Positions 16,701 through 25,746 of a DNA stretch of 52,229 bases are shown in pieces. The notes under the pieces were generated by a model. It did no database searches. It saw only the letters and a program-made list of their open reading frames with translations, and was not told the DNA's origin. How positions within the stretch are numbered: the first letter of the stretch is position 1; every line of letters begins with the position of its first letter. Position numbers and translations under genes: made by a program. This DNA is from DATKZH01 sp964475955 (GTDB lineage Bacteria > Planctomycetota > Planctomycetia > Pirellulales > Thermoguttaceae): NCBI GenBank assembly GCA_964475955.1, contig CAYYZY010000033.1:1-52229 (forward strand). Reading direction: 5' to 3'.

Positions 16701-17137
16701 GGGCAGAGCAGCTTGATCGTGTGCTTTCCCTCGGTCACGCGCATCGTGCACTGCGGCTCCCACCGGGCGCGGCTCGTCTGCCAACTGCCGGTCACGCCCG
16801 CGAAGCCCCGGTGCACCTTTTCGCCGTCGAGATAGACGTCGACCGGGCGCGAGCTCTGCGCCGTGTAGAGGGCGACCAGCGTGTACTCGGCCGTCGCGGG
16901 GAATTCGACGTCGTACTCGCTCTGGTTCGGCACCTTGCCCGCGTTCCAGATGCACGGATACTTGTCGGCATAGCTCTCCTTGGGCGTGCTCACGCGCACG
17001 TTGCCGCGATCGAACCAGTCGGCGCGGATCGTGAAGCTGGCGTGCGGCTCGGGCTCGGCGGCGGAACCGAAGGGGGCGCATGCCAGCAGGGCCCCGAAAA
17101 TTCCCCAGCGCATCAGAATCGAGGTGACGGCGTTCAT
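13793..17137 (-). CDS. HzsA-related multihaem protein, full length
   Basis: 1114 residues. A Sec signal peptide (MNAVTSILMRWGIFGALLAC, cleaved near GSA) leads to an N-terminal beta-sandwich-like region (about 25-160) that looks carbohydrate-binding. A helical part follows, then a propeller (about 400-650; NPDGTRATHV, MNRDGSAVRCISP) and a C-terminal cytochrome region with CxxCH motifs CVGCHEP, CAECHAG and CRSCHKD. It is a paralogue of the partial gene at 2-1726. The family shares the hydrazine synthase alpha middle domain but is widespread in planctomycetes that do not perform anammox. It is probably a periplasmic redox enzyme or electron carrier. The ATG at 17137 begins the signal peptide; AAAGG lies upstream. 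Confidence 0.8.
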   Translation of the reverse strand: MNAVTSILMRWGIFGALLACAPFGSAAEPEPHASFTIRADWFDRGNVRVSTPKESYADKYPCIWNAGKVPNQSEYDVEFPATAEYTLVALYTAQSSRPVDVYLDGEKVHRGFAGVTGSWQTSRARWEPQCTMRVTEGKHTIKLLCPGPCMPHICALRFESSVAFPEDWRLCRQIAVEKLDEAAPEEGEGFVCGYPREPPPVYDYHQPFERIPPPTPRAHRALEYLLMGKGEYRVEAEVVRAGAEVEGSAARNELLREHDLRAEHTPWVARLAVTAGDRAVLSETLNLAPDHLLKMLGHVVELVDDFRTMKGAGGDLLGAERSQAVAALDRLEKLLGEPDTQAKWERFYAVYVEAYRLKNRVALANPLMDFDTLLLAKRLTYDTSHIYTTYYDGSHRYKAGSGIFTLSPVRPDGNLANLTGAMKTDAIYRDPDLSFDARRVLFSYKPDTATPCRIFEVGIDGKGLRQLTDTEYDDVDPCYLPDGRVMFVSTRCRRVTLCHNAFTVSVLHTMNRDGSAVRCISPNTVHDFKPSVMPNGQVTFTRWEYVDKHLGNQQSLWAVNPDGTRATHVAGNHFGPLTYWEPFRVPDSRYYVCILAPHMPLACGPVALIDPVHTYASPAVFENMTPELPPATHFSWLRNDVGYYTYAYPLSEKYFLVSYCYGPDDRDPTGYGVYLLDRWNNRDLVYRDPELGAFEPLPVRARPIPPQVVPRAVRSGPEPGALDEETVPELPTGVFYVTDVYQGLPEVEPGEVKYLRVIEEIPKPVSADCPGFAIQYPVISNRGHLALKRLWGTVPVEADGSAHFSAPANKALYFAALDENFMEIQRMRSFTMVSPGERFGCVGCHEPKHSSPGNRIPQALRRGPSEIAPPPRSGVHGPDFFYDVQPVLDRHCAECHAGPARKGKIDLSGEYTDLFNVAYETLTGEKLVKYVSDYSCASLPTRPAKYYGSHASAVARTLLNAHREQGRVDLPPEDFRRLVTWIDCNCPYYGTYTFTRPGTVGGRELFARHKGGLADVYQRRCRSCHKDGAEAILHRIRLPEVERSRALLAPLAAAAGGEGTCTPAVFAERSDPDFQKLLAIFTQVQSESQSTPRADMLDARPPLLDPECRYVYRP

Positions 17138-17205
17138 CGCACGGCCTTTGCTGTAGGAGCGGGGCGGGGGCGGCAGTGTTATACTCATATGACCACTCGA
17201 CGCCC

Positions 17206-17234
17206 AGGATAGCCGCCGCCCGTGAGTGTGTCAA
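17206..17234 (-). promoter_or_regulatory. Promoter for the HzsA-related gene
   Basis: On the minus strand: perfect TTGACA, 17-base spacer, TATCCT. It lies about 70 bases before the ATG at 17137. Confidence 0.5.
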
Positions 17235-17393
17235 GCCCTTGAAGCGGACCTCCCCCGACGCGCGAAGCGGAGAGGGGCCCGGAGCCTTGGGTCAGAAACC
17301 CGGCACCGAAAAACGACAATCACGGATGCGCCGCTTCGCCACGACAAACGCCCTCCCGCGTTCCGAGGTCGGGGCCCTTTGCCCGCCGCGCGA

Positions 17394-17864
17394 CTACGCG
17401 TGGCCGCGTTTCGCTTCGGCGTCGACCTCCTTTTCCAGGGCGGCGATCTTCTCGACGCGGCGCGCGTGCCGTCCGCCCTCGAAGGACGTGTCGAGCCACG
17501 TCTCCACCATCCGGTCGATCAGTTTGCCGCCGAGCATGTCGGCCGAAAGGCACAGGACGTTCAGGTCGTTGTGGCGACGGCTCATTTCGGCGGCCAGCTC
17601 GTCAACGACCGGCGCGGCCCGAACCCCGCGGACCTTGTTCGCGGCGATGCACATGCCCAGGCCGGTGCCGCAGACGAGGATGGCCCGGTCGGCCTCGCCG
17701 TCGACGACCTTGCGGCCGGCCAGAAGCGCGACGTCGGGGTAGTCCACCGCCTCGGCGCCGTGGGACCCCACGTCGATGACCTCGTGGCCCAGACGCTTGA
17801 GCAAATCGATCAGCTTGCCGCGGACGCCGAACCCGCGATGGTCGCTGCCAACCACAATACGCAT
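17394..17864 (-). CDS. rpiB: Ribose 5-phosphate isomerase B
   Basis: 156 residues, the standard RpiB/LacAB length. It interconverts ribose 5-phosphate and ribulose 5-phosphate in the pentose phosphate pathway. Visible motifs are MRIVVGSDHRGF at the N-terminus, ILVCGTGLGMCIAANK with the catalytic cysteine C65, and RRHNDLNVLCLSADMLGG. The C-terminal tail is Lys/Glu-rich. The ATG at 17864 begins exactly at the conserved strand; the longer open frame upstream has no homology. No strong ribosome binding site is seen. The ribokinase operon at 41805-43800 feeds the same intermediate. Confidence 0.9.
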   Translation of the reverse strand: MRIVVGSDHRGFGVRGKLIDLLKRLGHEVIDVGSHGAEAVDYPDVALLAGRKVVDGEADRAILVCGTGLGMCIAANKVRGVRAAPVVDELAAEMSRRHNDLNVLCLSADMLGGKLIDRMVETWLDTSFEGGRHARRVEKIAALEKEVDAEAKRGHA

Positions 17865-18148
17865 GACGAAGTCGCCCGATATCGAGGAGTTCCGATCGTG
17901 ATCGGCCCGTGGGAGGGAACCAGCGGGAGAGCCGCCAGCGCGCACGGCGCTGTCGCCCAGCTCACCAAGAGCGTGCTTGAGCCAAACTCCTCGCCACCCC
18001 ACTGCTTGGGGGCTTTCGCCGGAGAAACGCCGGCGTCGGGACCGCCGCGACGTCGTCAAGCGGTCCTAACGAGTGCCTCAGACACTCTCTGCGGGGTCGC
18101 CAAAGAAGGGCCTTCCCCGTGTTTCGATGGCATGGCGCCGTAGGGGCC

Positions 18149-19288
18149 TCAGGCACCATTGTCGTTTGCCAGGCCGAGCTCGTCCAGTCGTGCCCCCAAT
18201 TCGGACTGGATCTGGAGGGCGCACTGACGGTAGCGCTCGATGTCCCCCCCGATGGGGTCGGCAACGTCGCCCCCGTCGGCACGCAGCACACGCGTGCGCG
18301 GGGCCGCCTCGGGCCACTGGGCCAGGATCGCCTGACGGTGCGACTGAGTCATGGTGTAAATCACGTCGGCGTAGCTAACCAGCGATTCGGTCAGCGGCTG
18401 GGTGATGTGGCCGCCCAGGTCGAGCCCCATTTCGGAGACCACGTGCATCGCCTGATCGCTGGCCCGGCCCCCGGTCATCGCGGCGACGCCCGCCGAGACG
18501 ACCAGCACGCCCCGGTCTTCGATCTCGTCGGGCCCGCAATCCAACCGCTCGGCCAGCATCTTCCGAAAGACCGCCTCGGCCATCGCGCTGCGACACGTAT
18601 TGCCCGTGCAAACGAAAAGCACCATCAGGCTGGCCAGCCGATCGAGCGTCTTCTTGGGCACCACGCCGTTTCGCAGGATTTCGTACTTTGGCCCCGATAC
18701 GTATACCACCGAAGAGGGGGCCCCGTAGCGCGAGGGCCCGTCGTCGAGCACCACGTCGACGCCGTCGCCCAGCGACGCGAGGGCCTCCTGGGCCGTCGTC
18801 GGCGCGGGCTCTCCGCTGCGGTTCGCGCTGGTCAGCGCGAGCGGACCCGAGAGCATGTGTAGCACGTAGAGAATCAGATGGTGGCCCGGCACGCGCAGCC
18901 CCACCGTTCCCTTCGGCGAAACCGCTTGGCGCACGCTGGGCGGGAGCTGCCGGGTGAGGCTGTCGGGATGCGTGTCGTCGAGCACGAGGGTGACGGGTCC
19001 GGGCCAGCACCGGCGAGCCAGCCGTTGGGCCAGCGGCGGCATATCGGGGGCGTGCGTCAGCGCTTGTTGGTCGCTTTCGACGGCCAGCGTGAGGGGGTGG
19101 CCCTCTTGGCGCCCCTTGACGCGCAGCAGCCGCTCGACCGCCTGCGCGTCGGAAGCCCGCGCCGCCACGCCGTAGACGGTCTCTGTGGGAAACACGACCA
19201 AGCGGCCTTCCCGCAGGGCCTGGGTCGCCTGGTGGATCACGTCGCGCACATCCTCGGCTTGACGGAGATCAACGACCACAGGGGGCAT
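18149..19288 (-). CDS. YrdC/Sua5 domain fused to low-molecular-weight protein-tyrosine phosphatase
   Basis: 379 residues. Residues 1-215 form a YrdC/Sua5 domain: PTETVYG (34-40), KGR (58-60), SAN (154-156). It is the threonylcarbamoyl-AMP synthase needed for the t6A37 modification of ANN-decoding tRNAs. Residues 222-379 form a low-molecular-weight phosphatase with the P-loop CTGNTCR (C227 to R233) and a later DVADP containing the general-acid Asp. The fusion is in one continuous frame with no obvious linker. It may be an arginine- or tyrosine-phosphatase, as in adjacent gene pairs of other bacteria. The ATG at 19288 is chosen because homology begins there. Confidence 0.9.
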   Translation of the reverse strand: MPPVVVDLRQAEDVRDVIHQATQALREGRLVVFPTETVYGVAARASDAQAVERLLRVKGRQEGHPLTLAVESDQQALTHAPDMPPLAQRLARRCWPGPVTLVLDDTHPDSLTRQLPPSVRQAVSPKGTVGLRVPGHHLILYVLHMLSGPLALTSANRSGEPAPTTAQEALASLGDGVDVVLDDGPSRYGAPSSVVYVSGPKYEILRNGVVPKKTLDRLASLMVLFVCTGNTCRSAMAEAVFRKMLAERLDCGPDEIEDRGVLVVSAGVAAMTGGRASDQAMHVVSEMGLDLGGHITQPLTESLVSYADVIYTMTQSHRQAILAQWPEAAPRTRVLRADGGDVADPIGGDIERYRQCALQIQSELGARLDELGLANDNGA

Positions 19289-19339
19289 GGCGGCTCGCCC
19301 ACGCTCGGCTGGGAAACACTCGTGTCGACGTAATACGTT

Positions 19340-19369
19340 ACTATATTGCAGGTTGCGCCCAATAGTCAA
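19340..19369 (-). promoter_or_regulatory. Promoter for the YrdC/phosphatase gene
   Basis: On the minus strand: TTGACT, 18-base spacer, TATAGT; both hexamers match five of six. It is followed by an imperfect palindrome (GTAACGTATTAC) at the likely start point. Confidence 0.55.
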
Positions 19370-19722
19370 GGGCAGCTCGCTCGCCCAAGCCCCGAATCGG
19401 CCCCGCAGGGGGGATCGCCGGGGGCGCCAGGGCTACGTCGCCGAGCTGCGCCCGTGGCCCAGGGATCGCGTCGCCCGTTCCATGGCGTCTCGTTCGCCCC
19501 CCGCGCGGGATATGGTATCGGTTTCGGAAAGGGTGTAGGCTCGTGGTTAGCGTCTTCGATCGCAGCGTGCGCGCCTGGTGCGCGCGTGCTCGTAGGACGG
19601 AATGGTATTCCGTCTTCCTGCGACGCAGTGCCAGTCCGTCCTACCGGGATGCGGTCGCAAGGCCGCGCCGGCCGACGCTACGGAACCCAGGGAAGAACCT
19701 CTTCACGATTTCGTCCCGCGAG
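19370..19722. other. Intergenic region holding a hairpin repeat
   Basis: About 350 bases between divergent genes. It holds the nested inverted repeat at 19591-19645 but no recognisable gene. The promoter of the NHL gene is not obvious. Confidence 0.5.
19591..19645. repeat. Nested inverted repeat, family C
   Basis: GACGGAAT-GGT-ATTCCGTC (19597-19615) is a perfect 8-bp stem. An outer pair CGTAGGACGGA (19591) / TCCGTCCTACCG (19634) encloses it. A related sequence (GACGGAATACCAACGCGTCC) occurs at 29954. Confidence 0.6.
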
Positions 19723-20697
19723 ATGCCCAAGCCGAAGCCCCGTTGCCTGCCCGACTCCGCCGCGCGACGATCCCGCCTCGGTCGGATCACTCGGCGGGAG
19801 TGCCTCATTGCGTTCACGGCGCTGATCTCCGGGTGTGCCCGTGACGGCAATACGATGGGCCGCTTCGACAAGACCTGGGGCCGCCGGGGCATCTCCGAGG
19901 GACGGTTCCAGAAGCCCCGGGCCATGACGATCGACAGCCGGGACCGCATCTACGTGGTCGACATGACCGCGCGGGTCCAAGTCTTCGACGTCGATGGCGA
20001 ATTCCTCCACGGATGGCGGACCCCCGAGAAGGAGTTCGGCAAGCCCACCGGCCTCTCAACCACGCGCGACGACCGGGTTTTGGTGGTCGATACGCACTAC
20101 CATCGCGTGCTTGTTTACTCGCCCCATGGTAAACTGCTCCAAACGATCGGGGGCACGCCGGGCGAGAAGCCGGGCCAGTTCGGCCTGGTCCGCGACGCCG
20201 TGGAGGACTCCCGGGGATATCTTTACGTGTCGGAGTCGGGCGAGTGCGACCGGATCCAGAAGCTCACGCCCGAGGGCCAGTTCGTCCGGCAGTGGGGGAG
20301 CCACGGGTCCCAACCCGGCCAGTTCACCCTGCCGCAGAGCATGGCCGTCGACGAAGAGGACCGGATTTGGGTGGCCGACGCGGCCAACCACCGCATCCAG
20401 GTGTTCGACGGCGAGGGGGGGCTCGGCGCAGTCTGGGGGACCCAAGGTAGAGAGCCCGGCCAGCTCTACTATCCCTACGATCTGGTTTTCGGCCCCGAGG
20501 GGCTGGTCTACGTGGCCGAGTTTGGCAATCACCGCGTCCAACGGTTTACCCGCGACGGCCAGTCGCGCGGCTGCTGGGGGACCTACGGACGGGAAGAGGG
20601 GCAACTGTACGACCCGTGGGCCGTCGTCCGCGACAGTCATGACAGGATCCACGTGCTGGATACGAAGAACCATCGAGTACAACGGGTGCGTGTATAG
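19723..20697 (+). CDS. NHL-repeat beta-propeller lipoprotein
   Basis: 324 residues. The N-terminus ITRRECLIAFTALISGC ends in a lipobox (LISGC, C38), so the protein is probably anchored to a membrane as a lipoprotein; the RR before the hydrophobic stretch would also allow Tat export. Six NHL repeats follow, recognisable by phrases such as FQKPRAMTIDSRDRIYVVD, FTLPQSMAVDEEDRIWVAD and ANHRIQVFDGEG, each followed by a G-x-W/x-G-S/T turn. These form a six-bladed propeller used for protein or ligand binding. The ATG at 19723 is favoured because it gives a signal of normal length. No enzyme motif seen. Confidence 0.8.
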   Translation: MPKPKPRCLPDSAARRSRLGRITRRECLIAFTALISGCARDGNTMGRFDKTWGRRGISEGRFQKPRAMTIDSRDRIYVVDMTARVQVFDVDGEFLHGWRTPEKEFGKPTGLSTTRDDRVLVVDTHYHRVLVYSPHGKLLQTIGGTPGEKPGQFGLVRDAVEDSRGYLYVSESGECDRIQKLTPEGQFVRQWGSHGSQPGQFTLPQSMAVDEEDRIWVADAANHRIQVFDGEGGLGAVWGTQGREPGQLYYPYDLVFGPEGLVYVAEFGNHRVQRFTRDGQSRGCWGTYGREEGQLYDPWAVVRDSHDRIHVLDTKNHRVQRVRV

Positions 20698-20724
20698 GCT
20701 GAATAGCGTGAGATAGCAGCGAAA

Positions 20725-20806
20725 CCCGTAGGATGGGTCGAGGCACGAGACCCACGCGCACCGAAGACCGTAGGGCGGGTCGAGCTACGAGACCCACGCG
20801 CACGCG
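20725..20806. repeat. Two direct copies of family A repeat
   Basis: Copies at 20725-20766 and 20767-20806 read GTAGG(A/G)(T/C)GGGTCGAG then (G/C)(C/T)ACGAGACCCACGCGCAC. They match the three copies at 7046-7158. Confidence 0.75.
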
Positions 20807-20885
20807 GATACCGCGGCTCGTGCGTCGCGTGCCCCGGCCCACTCCGCGGCAAGTCCCGAAAGGGACCCTTTTGGGGGCATGGGCC

Positions 20886-23800
20886 ATGTTCAAATATCAG
20901 ATCAGCTTCGAGTCCGTCTGGTACCCCTTCTACCTGGGTGTGGGGGCCGTGCTGATCGTGCTGGTATGGTGGTTCAGCTATCGCACGCTGGCCGCCTTGG
21001 GCCCGGGGCGGCGGATCGCCTCGCTGGTGCTTCGCACGCTGGTGCTCCTGTTGTTCATCCTCGCGCTGGCCGAGATGCAATTGGTCCGTACCAGCGACCG
21101 GCTCACGGTCCTCTTTCTGGTCGACCTGTCGGAGAGTATTCCCGCCGAGCGACGCCAGGCGATGCTCAGCTACGTGAACGAGGCGATCCGCGAGCATCGC
21201 AAGCCCGACGACCGCGCCGGCGTGATCGTGTTCGGGCGCGACGCGGCCATCGAGATTCCGCCGTTCGACGACGACGTGCAGGTCTTCCAGATCGAGAGCG
21301 ACCTCGACCCGAACTACACGAACCTGGCCCAGGCGATGCGCCTGGCCCAAGCCTCCTTCGCCGAGGACACGGCCAAGCGGATCGTGGTGCTCACCGACGG
21401 CAACGAGAACCTCGGCGACGCGGGCGAGCAGGCCCGGGCACTCGCCGACGACGGCGTGGGGATCGACGTCGTCCCGGTGCGCTACGAGAAGCGCGGCGAG
21501 GTGATCGTGGAGAAAATCGCCGCGCCGACCAACGTCCGCGAAGGCCAGCCCTTCGATCTGAGGGTCATCGTCACCAACACCAAGCGGCCCACCGACGAGG
21601 ATTCGGGCGTGGTCCCCGGCCGGCTCGTGGTCAAACAACGCGCCGAGGGACGCTCCCGCACGATCATCGACCAGCAGGTCGAGCTTCCGCCGGGCAAGCA
21701 GCCGTACGGGATCGAGTGGGACCTGGAGGCCTCGGGCTTCTACGAGTTCGAGGCCGAGTTCATTCCCCGGCGCCCCCAAGACGACGCGATGCCGCAGAAC
21801 AACCAGGCGACCACCTTCGTCCAAATCCGCGGCAAGGGGAAGATCCTGCTCATCGAAGACGAAGACACGCCCGGCGAGTTCGACCGGCTCATCCGCACGC
21901 TCCGCCGGCAGAGCGTCGGCGGGGAAGAGCTGGGCGGACAGAAGCTCGAAGTGAACGTACGCACTACCAGGCAGCTCTTCTCCAACTTCGCCGAACTCCA
22001 GCAGTACGACGCCGTCCTGCTGGCCAACGTCCCCCGGGAACGGTTCAGCGACGCGCAGATCCGCATGCTCGTGCGAAACACGGAGCAGGGGGCCGGCATG
22101 GTGATGCTCGGCGGGCCGAACAGCTTCGGGGCCGGCGGTTGGGCCAACACCGAGATGGAAAAGGCCATGCCGGTCGAGTTCCAGATCAAAAGCGCCAAGG
22201 TGATCCCCCGCGGCGCCCTGGCCATGGTGATGCACGCCTCGGAAATGGCCCGCGGCAACTTCTGGCAGAAGCAGATCGCCGACCAGGCCCTCAAGGCCCT
22301 GGGGCCGCGCGACTACTGCGGCGTGATCTACTACGGCAACCGGGGCACCAACTGGCTCTGGAAGCCGGGGCTCTGCCCCGTGGGCGGCAACAAGCAGCAG
22401 ATGCTGGGGCGGATCGACCGGATGATCCCCGGCGACATGCCCGACTTCGACCCCGGCCTCCAGCTCGCCTTCAAAGGCTTCTCGGCCGTGACCGATGCGG
22501 CGATCAAGCACATGATCGTGATCAGCGACGGCGATCCCTCGCCCCCCAGCGCGGGCATCGTCAACGCGCTGGCCAAGTCGAAGATCACCGTGTCGACGGT
22601 GGCCGTCGCCTGCCACGGCACGGCCGACAGCCGCCGCCTCAGCGACCTGGCCAAGAAGACGGGGGGCAAGTACTATGCGGTGCAGAATCCCAAGACGCTG
22701 CCGCGCATCTTCCAGCGCGAGGCCCGGCGCGTGGCCCAGCCGCTCATCTACGAGAACAAGCTGGGCGTGCGCCCCTACGTCAAGTACTACCACGAGATGA
22801 TCGGGGGCCTCGGCGATTCCTTCCCCCCGATCAAGGGCTACGTGATGACCACGTGCAAAGACAACCCCCTGGTCGAGGTCGCCCTGGTCGCGCCGCAACC
22901 GGGCCCCGAGCGCAACCGCACGATCCTCGCCGGCTGGACCTACGGGCTGGGCAAGTCGGTCGCCTTCACCACCGACGCCGGCGCCCGCTGGGCCACCGCC
23001 TGGACCGATTGGGAGGGCTACGACAAGCTGTTCGGCCAGATCGCCGTCTGGGCGATGCGCCCGCCCGCCGACGAGGGCAATTTTACCATCGACACGCACG
23101 TCGAGGACGGCCAGGTCCGCGTGGTCGTCAACGCGCTGGACAAGAACGACGAGTTCCTCAACTTCCTCAACATGAGCGGCATCGTCGTCCAGCCCGGCCC
23201 CGACCTGGAAACGCAGCGGCTCAAGCTCGAGCAGACCGCGCCCGGCCGGTACGAGGGGGCGGCTCCCGTCGGCCAGCCGGGAAGCTACTTCGTGACGATC
23301 AATCCCGGAGGCGGGATGTCGCCGATCCGCGCCGGGGTGAACGTCCCCTATTCCGACGAGTTCCGCACCCGGTCGAGCAACGAGGCGCTGCTGAACGGCC
23401 TGGTGCGGCTGGAGCCGGAAGGGGGCGACGCCGGCCGGTTGATCGAGGGGCCGGAGGATTTCTCCGAGCTCGAGCGGTTCCTCTCGGTGGACACGTTCCG
23501 GCACAACCTGCCCAAGGCCTCCAGCAGCCAGCCCATCTGGCACTACCTGGTGCTTCTGGCGAGCTGCCTCTTCTTCGTCGACGTGTTCGTGCGCCGCGTG
23601 CAGGTCGGTTTCGGCTGGGTGCCGGTCGTCACCCGGCGCGTGGTGGGCGCCCTGCTGCGGCGCAAGCAGGAACCCGAGCAGGCCGAAGCCATCGAGCGCC
23701 TGCGGAGTCGCAAGGCCGAGGTGGGCCAGCGCGTCGAGCAGCTCCGCGCCGGGACGCGGTTCGAGCCGTCGTCGGCCGCGCCGGCCGACCTGGAGAGCGT

Positions 23801-23939
23801 CGAGGGAGTCCGAGCCCCGCCGCCGGCCGAGAAGCCCGACCGCCCCGCCCTTGCGCCTGAAACCAAACCGGAAAGCTATACGGAGCGCCTGCTGAGGGCC
23901 AAGAAGCAGGCGTGGAAGAAGAAGCAGGACGACGATTGA
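20886..23939 (+). CDS. Membrane VWA protein with glutamine-amidotransferase-like domain
   Basis: 1017 residues. Two N-terminal membrane segments (about 12-32, 44-63) precede a VWA domain with a MIDAS-like DLSES (D80, S82, S84). A central GATase1-like segment follows (KILLIEDEDTPGEFDRL, VMLGGPNSFGAGGW), without an obvious catalytic Cys triad, then a second VWA-like region (MIVISDGDPSPPSAG). A last membrane helix (about 881-900) leads to a charged, coiled-coil-like C-terminal tail (RLRSRKAEVGQRVEQL). The arrangement is typical of planctomycete proteins next to MoxR/DUF58/BatA genes. I infer a membrane-anchored complex, possibly assembling or folding metal-containing proteins. The start at 20886 begins the first membrane segment. 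Confidence 0.8.
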   Translation: MFKYQISFESVWYPFYLGVGAVLIVLVWWFSYRTLAALGPGRRIASLVLRTLVLLLFILALAEMQLVRTSDRLTVLFLVDLSESIPAERRQAMLSYVNEAIREHRKPDDRAGVIVFGRDAAIEIPPFDDDVQVFQIESDLDPNYTNLAQAMRLAQASFAEDTAKRIVVLTDGNENLGDAGEQARALADDGVGIDVVPVRYEKRGEVIVEKIAAPTNVREGQPFDLRVIVTNTKRPTDEDSGVVPGRLVVKQRAEGRSRTIIDQQVELPPGKQPYGIEWDLEASGFYEFEAEFIPRRPQDDAMPQNNQATTFVQIRGKGKILLIEDEDTPGEFDRLIRTLRRQSVGGEELGGQKLEVNVRTTRQLFSNFAELQQYDAVLLANVPRERFSDAQIRMLVRNTEQGAGMVMLGGPNSFGAGGWANTEMEKAMPVEFQIKSAKVIPRGALAMVMHASEMARGNFWQKQIADQALKALGPRDYCGVIYYGNRGTNWLWKPGLCPVGGNKQQMLGRIDRMIPGDMPDFDPGLQLAFKGFSAVTDAAIKHMIVISDGDPSPPSAGIVNALAKSKITVSTVAVACHGTADSRRLSDLAKKTGGKYYAVQNPKTLPRIFQREARRVAQPLIYENKLGVRPYVKYYHEMIGGLGDSFPPIKGYVMTTCKDNPLVEVALVAPQPGPERNRTILAGWTYGLGKSVAFTTDAGARWATAWTDWEGYDKLFGQIAVWAMRPPADEGNFTIDTHVEDGQVRVVVNALDKNDEFLNFLNMSGIVVQPGPDLETQRLKLEQTAPGRYEGAAPVGQPGSYFVTINPGGGMSPIRAGVNVPYSDEFRTRSSNEALLNGLVRLEPEGGDAGRLIEGPEDFSELERFLSVDTFRHNLPKASSSQPIWHYLVLLASCLFFVDVFVRRVQVGFGWVPVVTRRVVGALLRRKQEPEQAEAIERLRSRKAEVGQRVEQLRAGTRFEPSSAAPADLESVEGVRAPPPAEKPDRPALAPETKPESYTERLLRAKKQAWKKKQDDD

Positions 23940-23992
23940 CACGTGACGTCGACGACCACGGCAACCGAACCTTCAGCCGACAGGATCCCGCG

Positions 23993-25000
<1,008 letters not shown>

Positions 25001-25006
<6 letters not shown>

Positions 25007-25077
25007 AGGATGAAGGATGAAGGATGAATGGCAAGTGGCAGGTGGCGGGTGGCGGGTGGCAAGTGGCAAGTGGCAGG
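25001..25077. repeat. Tandem heptamer tracts
   Basis: Four GGATGAA units (25001-25028), the first overlapping the moxR stop codon, are followed by about seven GTGGC(A/G)(A/G) units (25030-25077). It directly abuts the transposon and resembles the GGGAGT tract at 11580. Confidence 0.7.
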
Positions 25078-25109
25078 GACAGTGACGGCGAGAGTGGCAT
25101 GATACGAAT

Positions 25110-25148
25110 AGCCCCGAAGGGGCGCCAGTCAATAGCCAGGGGCGTGAG
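25110..25148 (+). repeat. Left arm of 39-bp perfect inverted repeat
   Basis: It begins AGCCCCGAAGGGGCGCCAGT and ends AGCCAGGGGCGTGAG. The first part is itself a hairpin (GCCCCGAAGGGGC). It is the exact reverse complement of 25747-25785. Confidence 0.85.
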
Positions 25149-25230
25149 TAAAAGGGAGCCCTCCTCGACCCATGATACCCATAACCGAAAGAGCCCCGGA
25201 GGGGCGACACATGGCGCGGAGGACCGACGT

Positions 25231-25683
25231 GTGCCCCAGTCGTTCGTCTGCCTGAATTGCCACATGGTGTTCAGCACCAAGAACCGCCTACCCTCGATCG
25301 ACCGCGAGTTGGCCCCGCGACTGTACGCGTACGTGGGCGGGATCGCCGACAGCCTCGGGGCCAAGCTGGTCGCCTCGGCCGGAACGGCCGATCACGTGCA
25401 CCTGGTGGTCTCGTTGGGGAAGGCCACGTCGACGGCCGACGCGGTGCGCGCGATCAAGAGCAATTCGTCCGGTTGGATCCACAAGACCTTTCCGAAGATG
25501 CGCGACTTCGCATGGCAGACGGGCTACGGCGCCTTCGCCGTCAGTTATTCGAACCTGGACCAGGTGAAGCGATATGTCGCCAATCAGGAGGAACATCACC
25601 GTGTGCGAACGTTTCGCGAGGAGTTCCTCGCGTTGCTGAAACGCCACAACATCCCGTATGACGAGAGGTATATGTGGGATTGA
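25231..25683 (+). CDS. IS200-like / REP-associated tyrosine transposase
   Basis: 150 residues, the normal size of a Y1 HUH single-strand transposase. The GTG at 25231 gives the family-typical start (PQSFVCLNCHMVFSTKNR); the open frame upstream to 25024 is only repeat DNA. The HUH motif is DHVHLVVS. The later helix YVANQEEHHRVRTFREEF is the conserved C-terminal signature of planctomycete and proteobacterial IS200-like proteins. The expected catalytic tyrosine lies in the helix around DQVKRYVANQ. It cuts and joins single-stranded DNA at hairpins. It is intact, so the element may still be active. Confidence 0.88.
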   Translation: MPQSFVCLNCHMVFSTKNRLPSIDRELAPRLYAYVGGIADSLGAKLVASAGTADHVHLVVSLGKATSTADAVRAIKSNSSGWIHKTFPKMRDFAWQTGYGAFAVSYSNLDQVKRYVANQEEHHRVRTFREEFLALLKRHNIPYDERYMWD

Positions 25684-25746
25684 ACGACGCGCCCGTGTGT
25701 CGCCCCCTTCGGGGCTTCCGTTGGGTCGGGTCTCCGAATCCAGGGG

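Noticed and set aside
13793..17137. True hydrazine synthase and an anammox lifestyle
   Set aside because: Related proteins occur in many non-anammox planctomycetes; no HzsB/HzsC or hydrazine dehydrogenase genes are visible.
14036..17212. A 1058-codon plus-strand open frame opposite the HzsA-related gene
   Set aside because: Antisense shadow; the minus strand holds a signal peptide, propeller and haem motifs in one frame.
20637..23942. An 1101-codon minus-strand open frame opposite the VWA/GATase gene
   Set aside because: Antisense shadow with no signal or motif.
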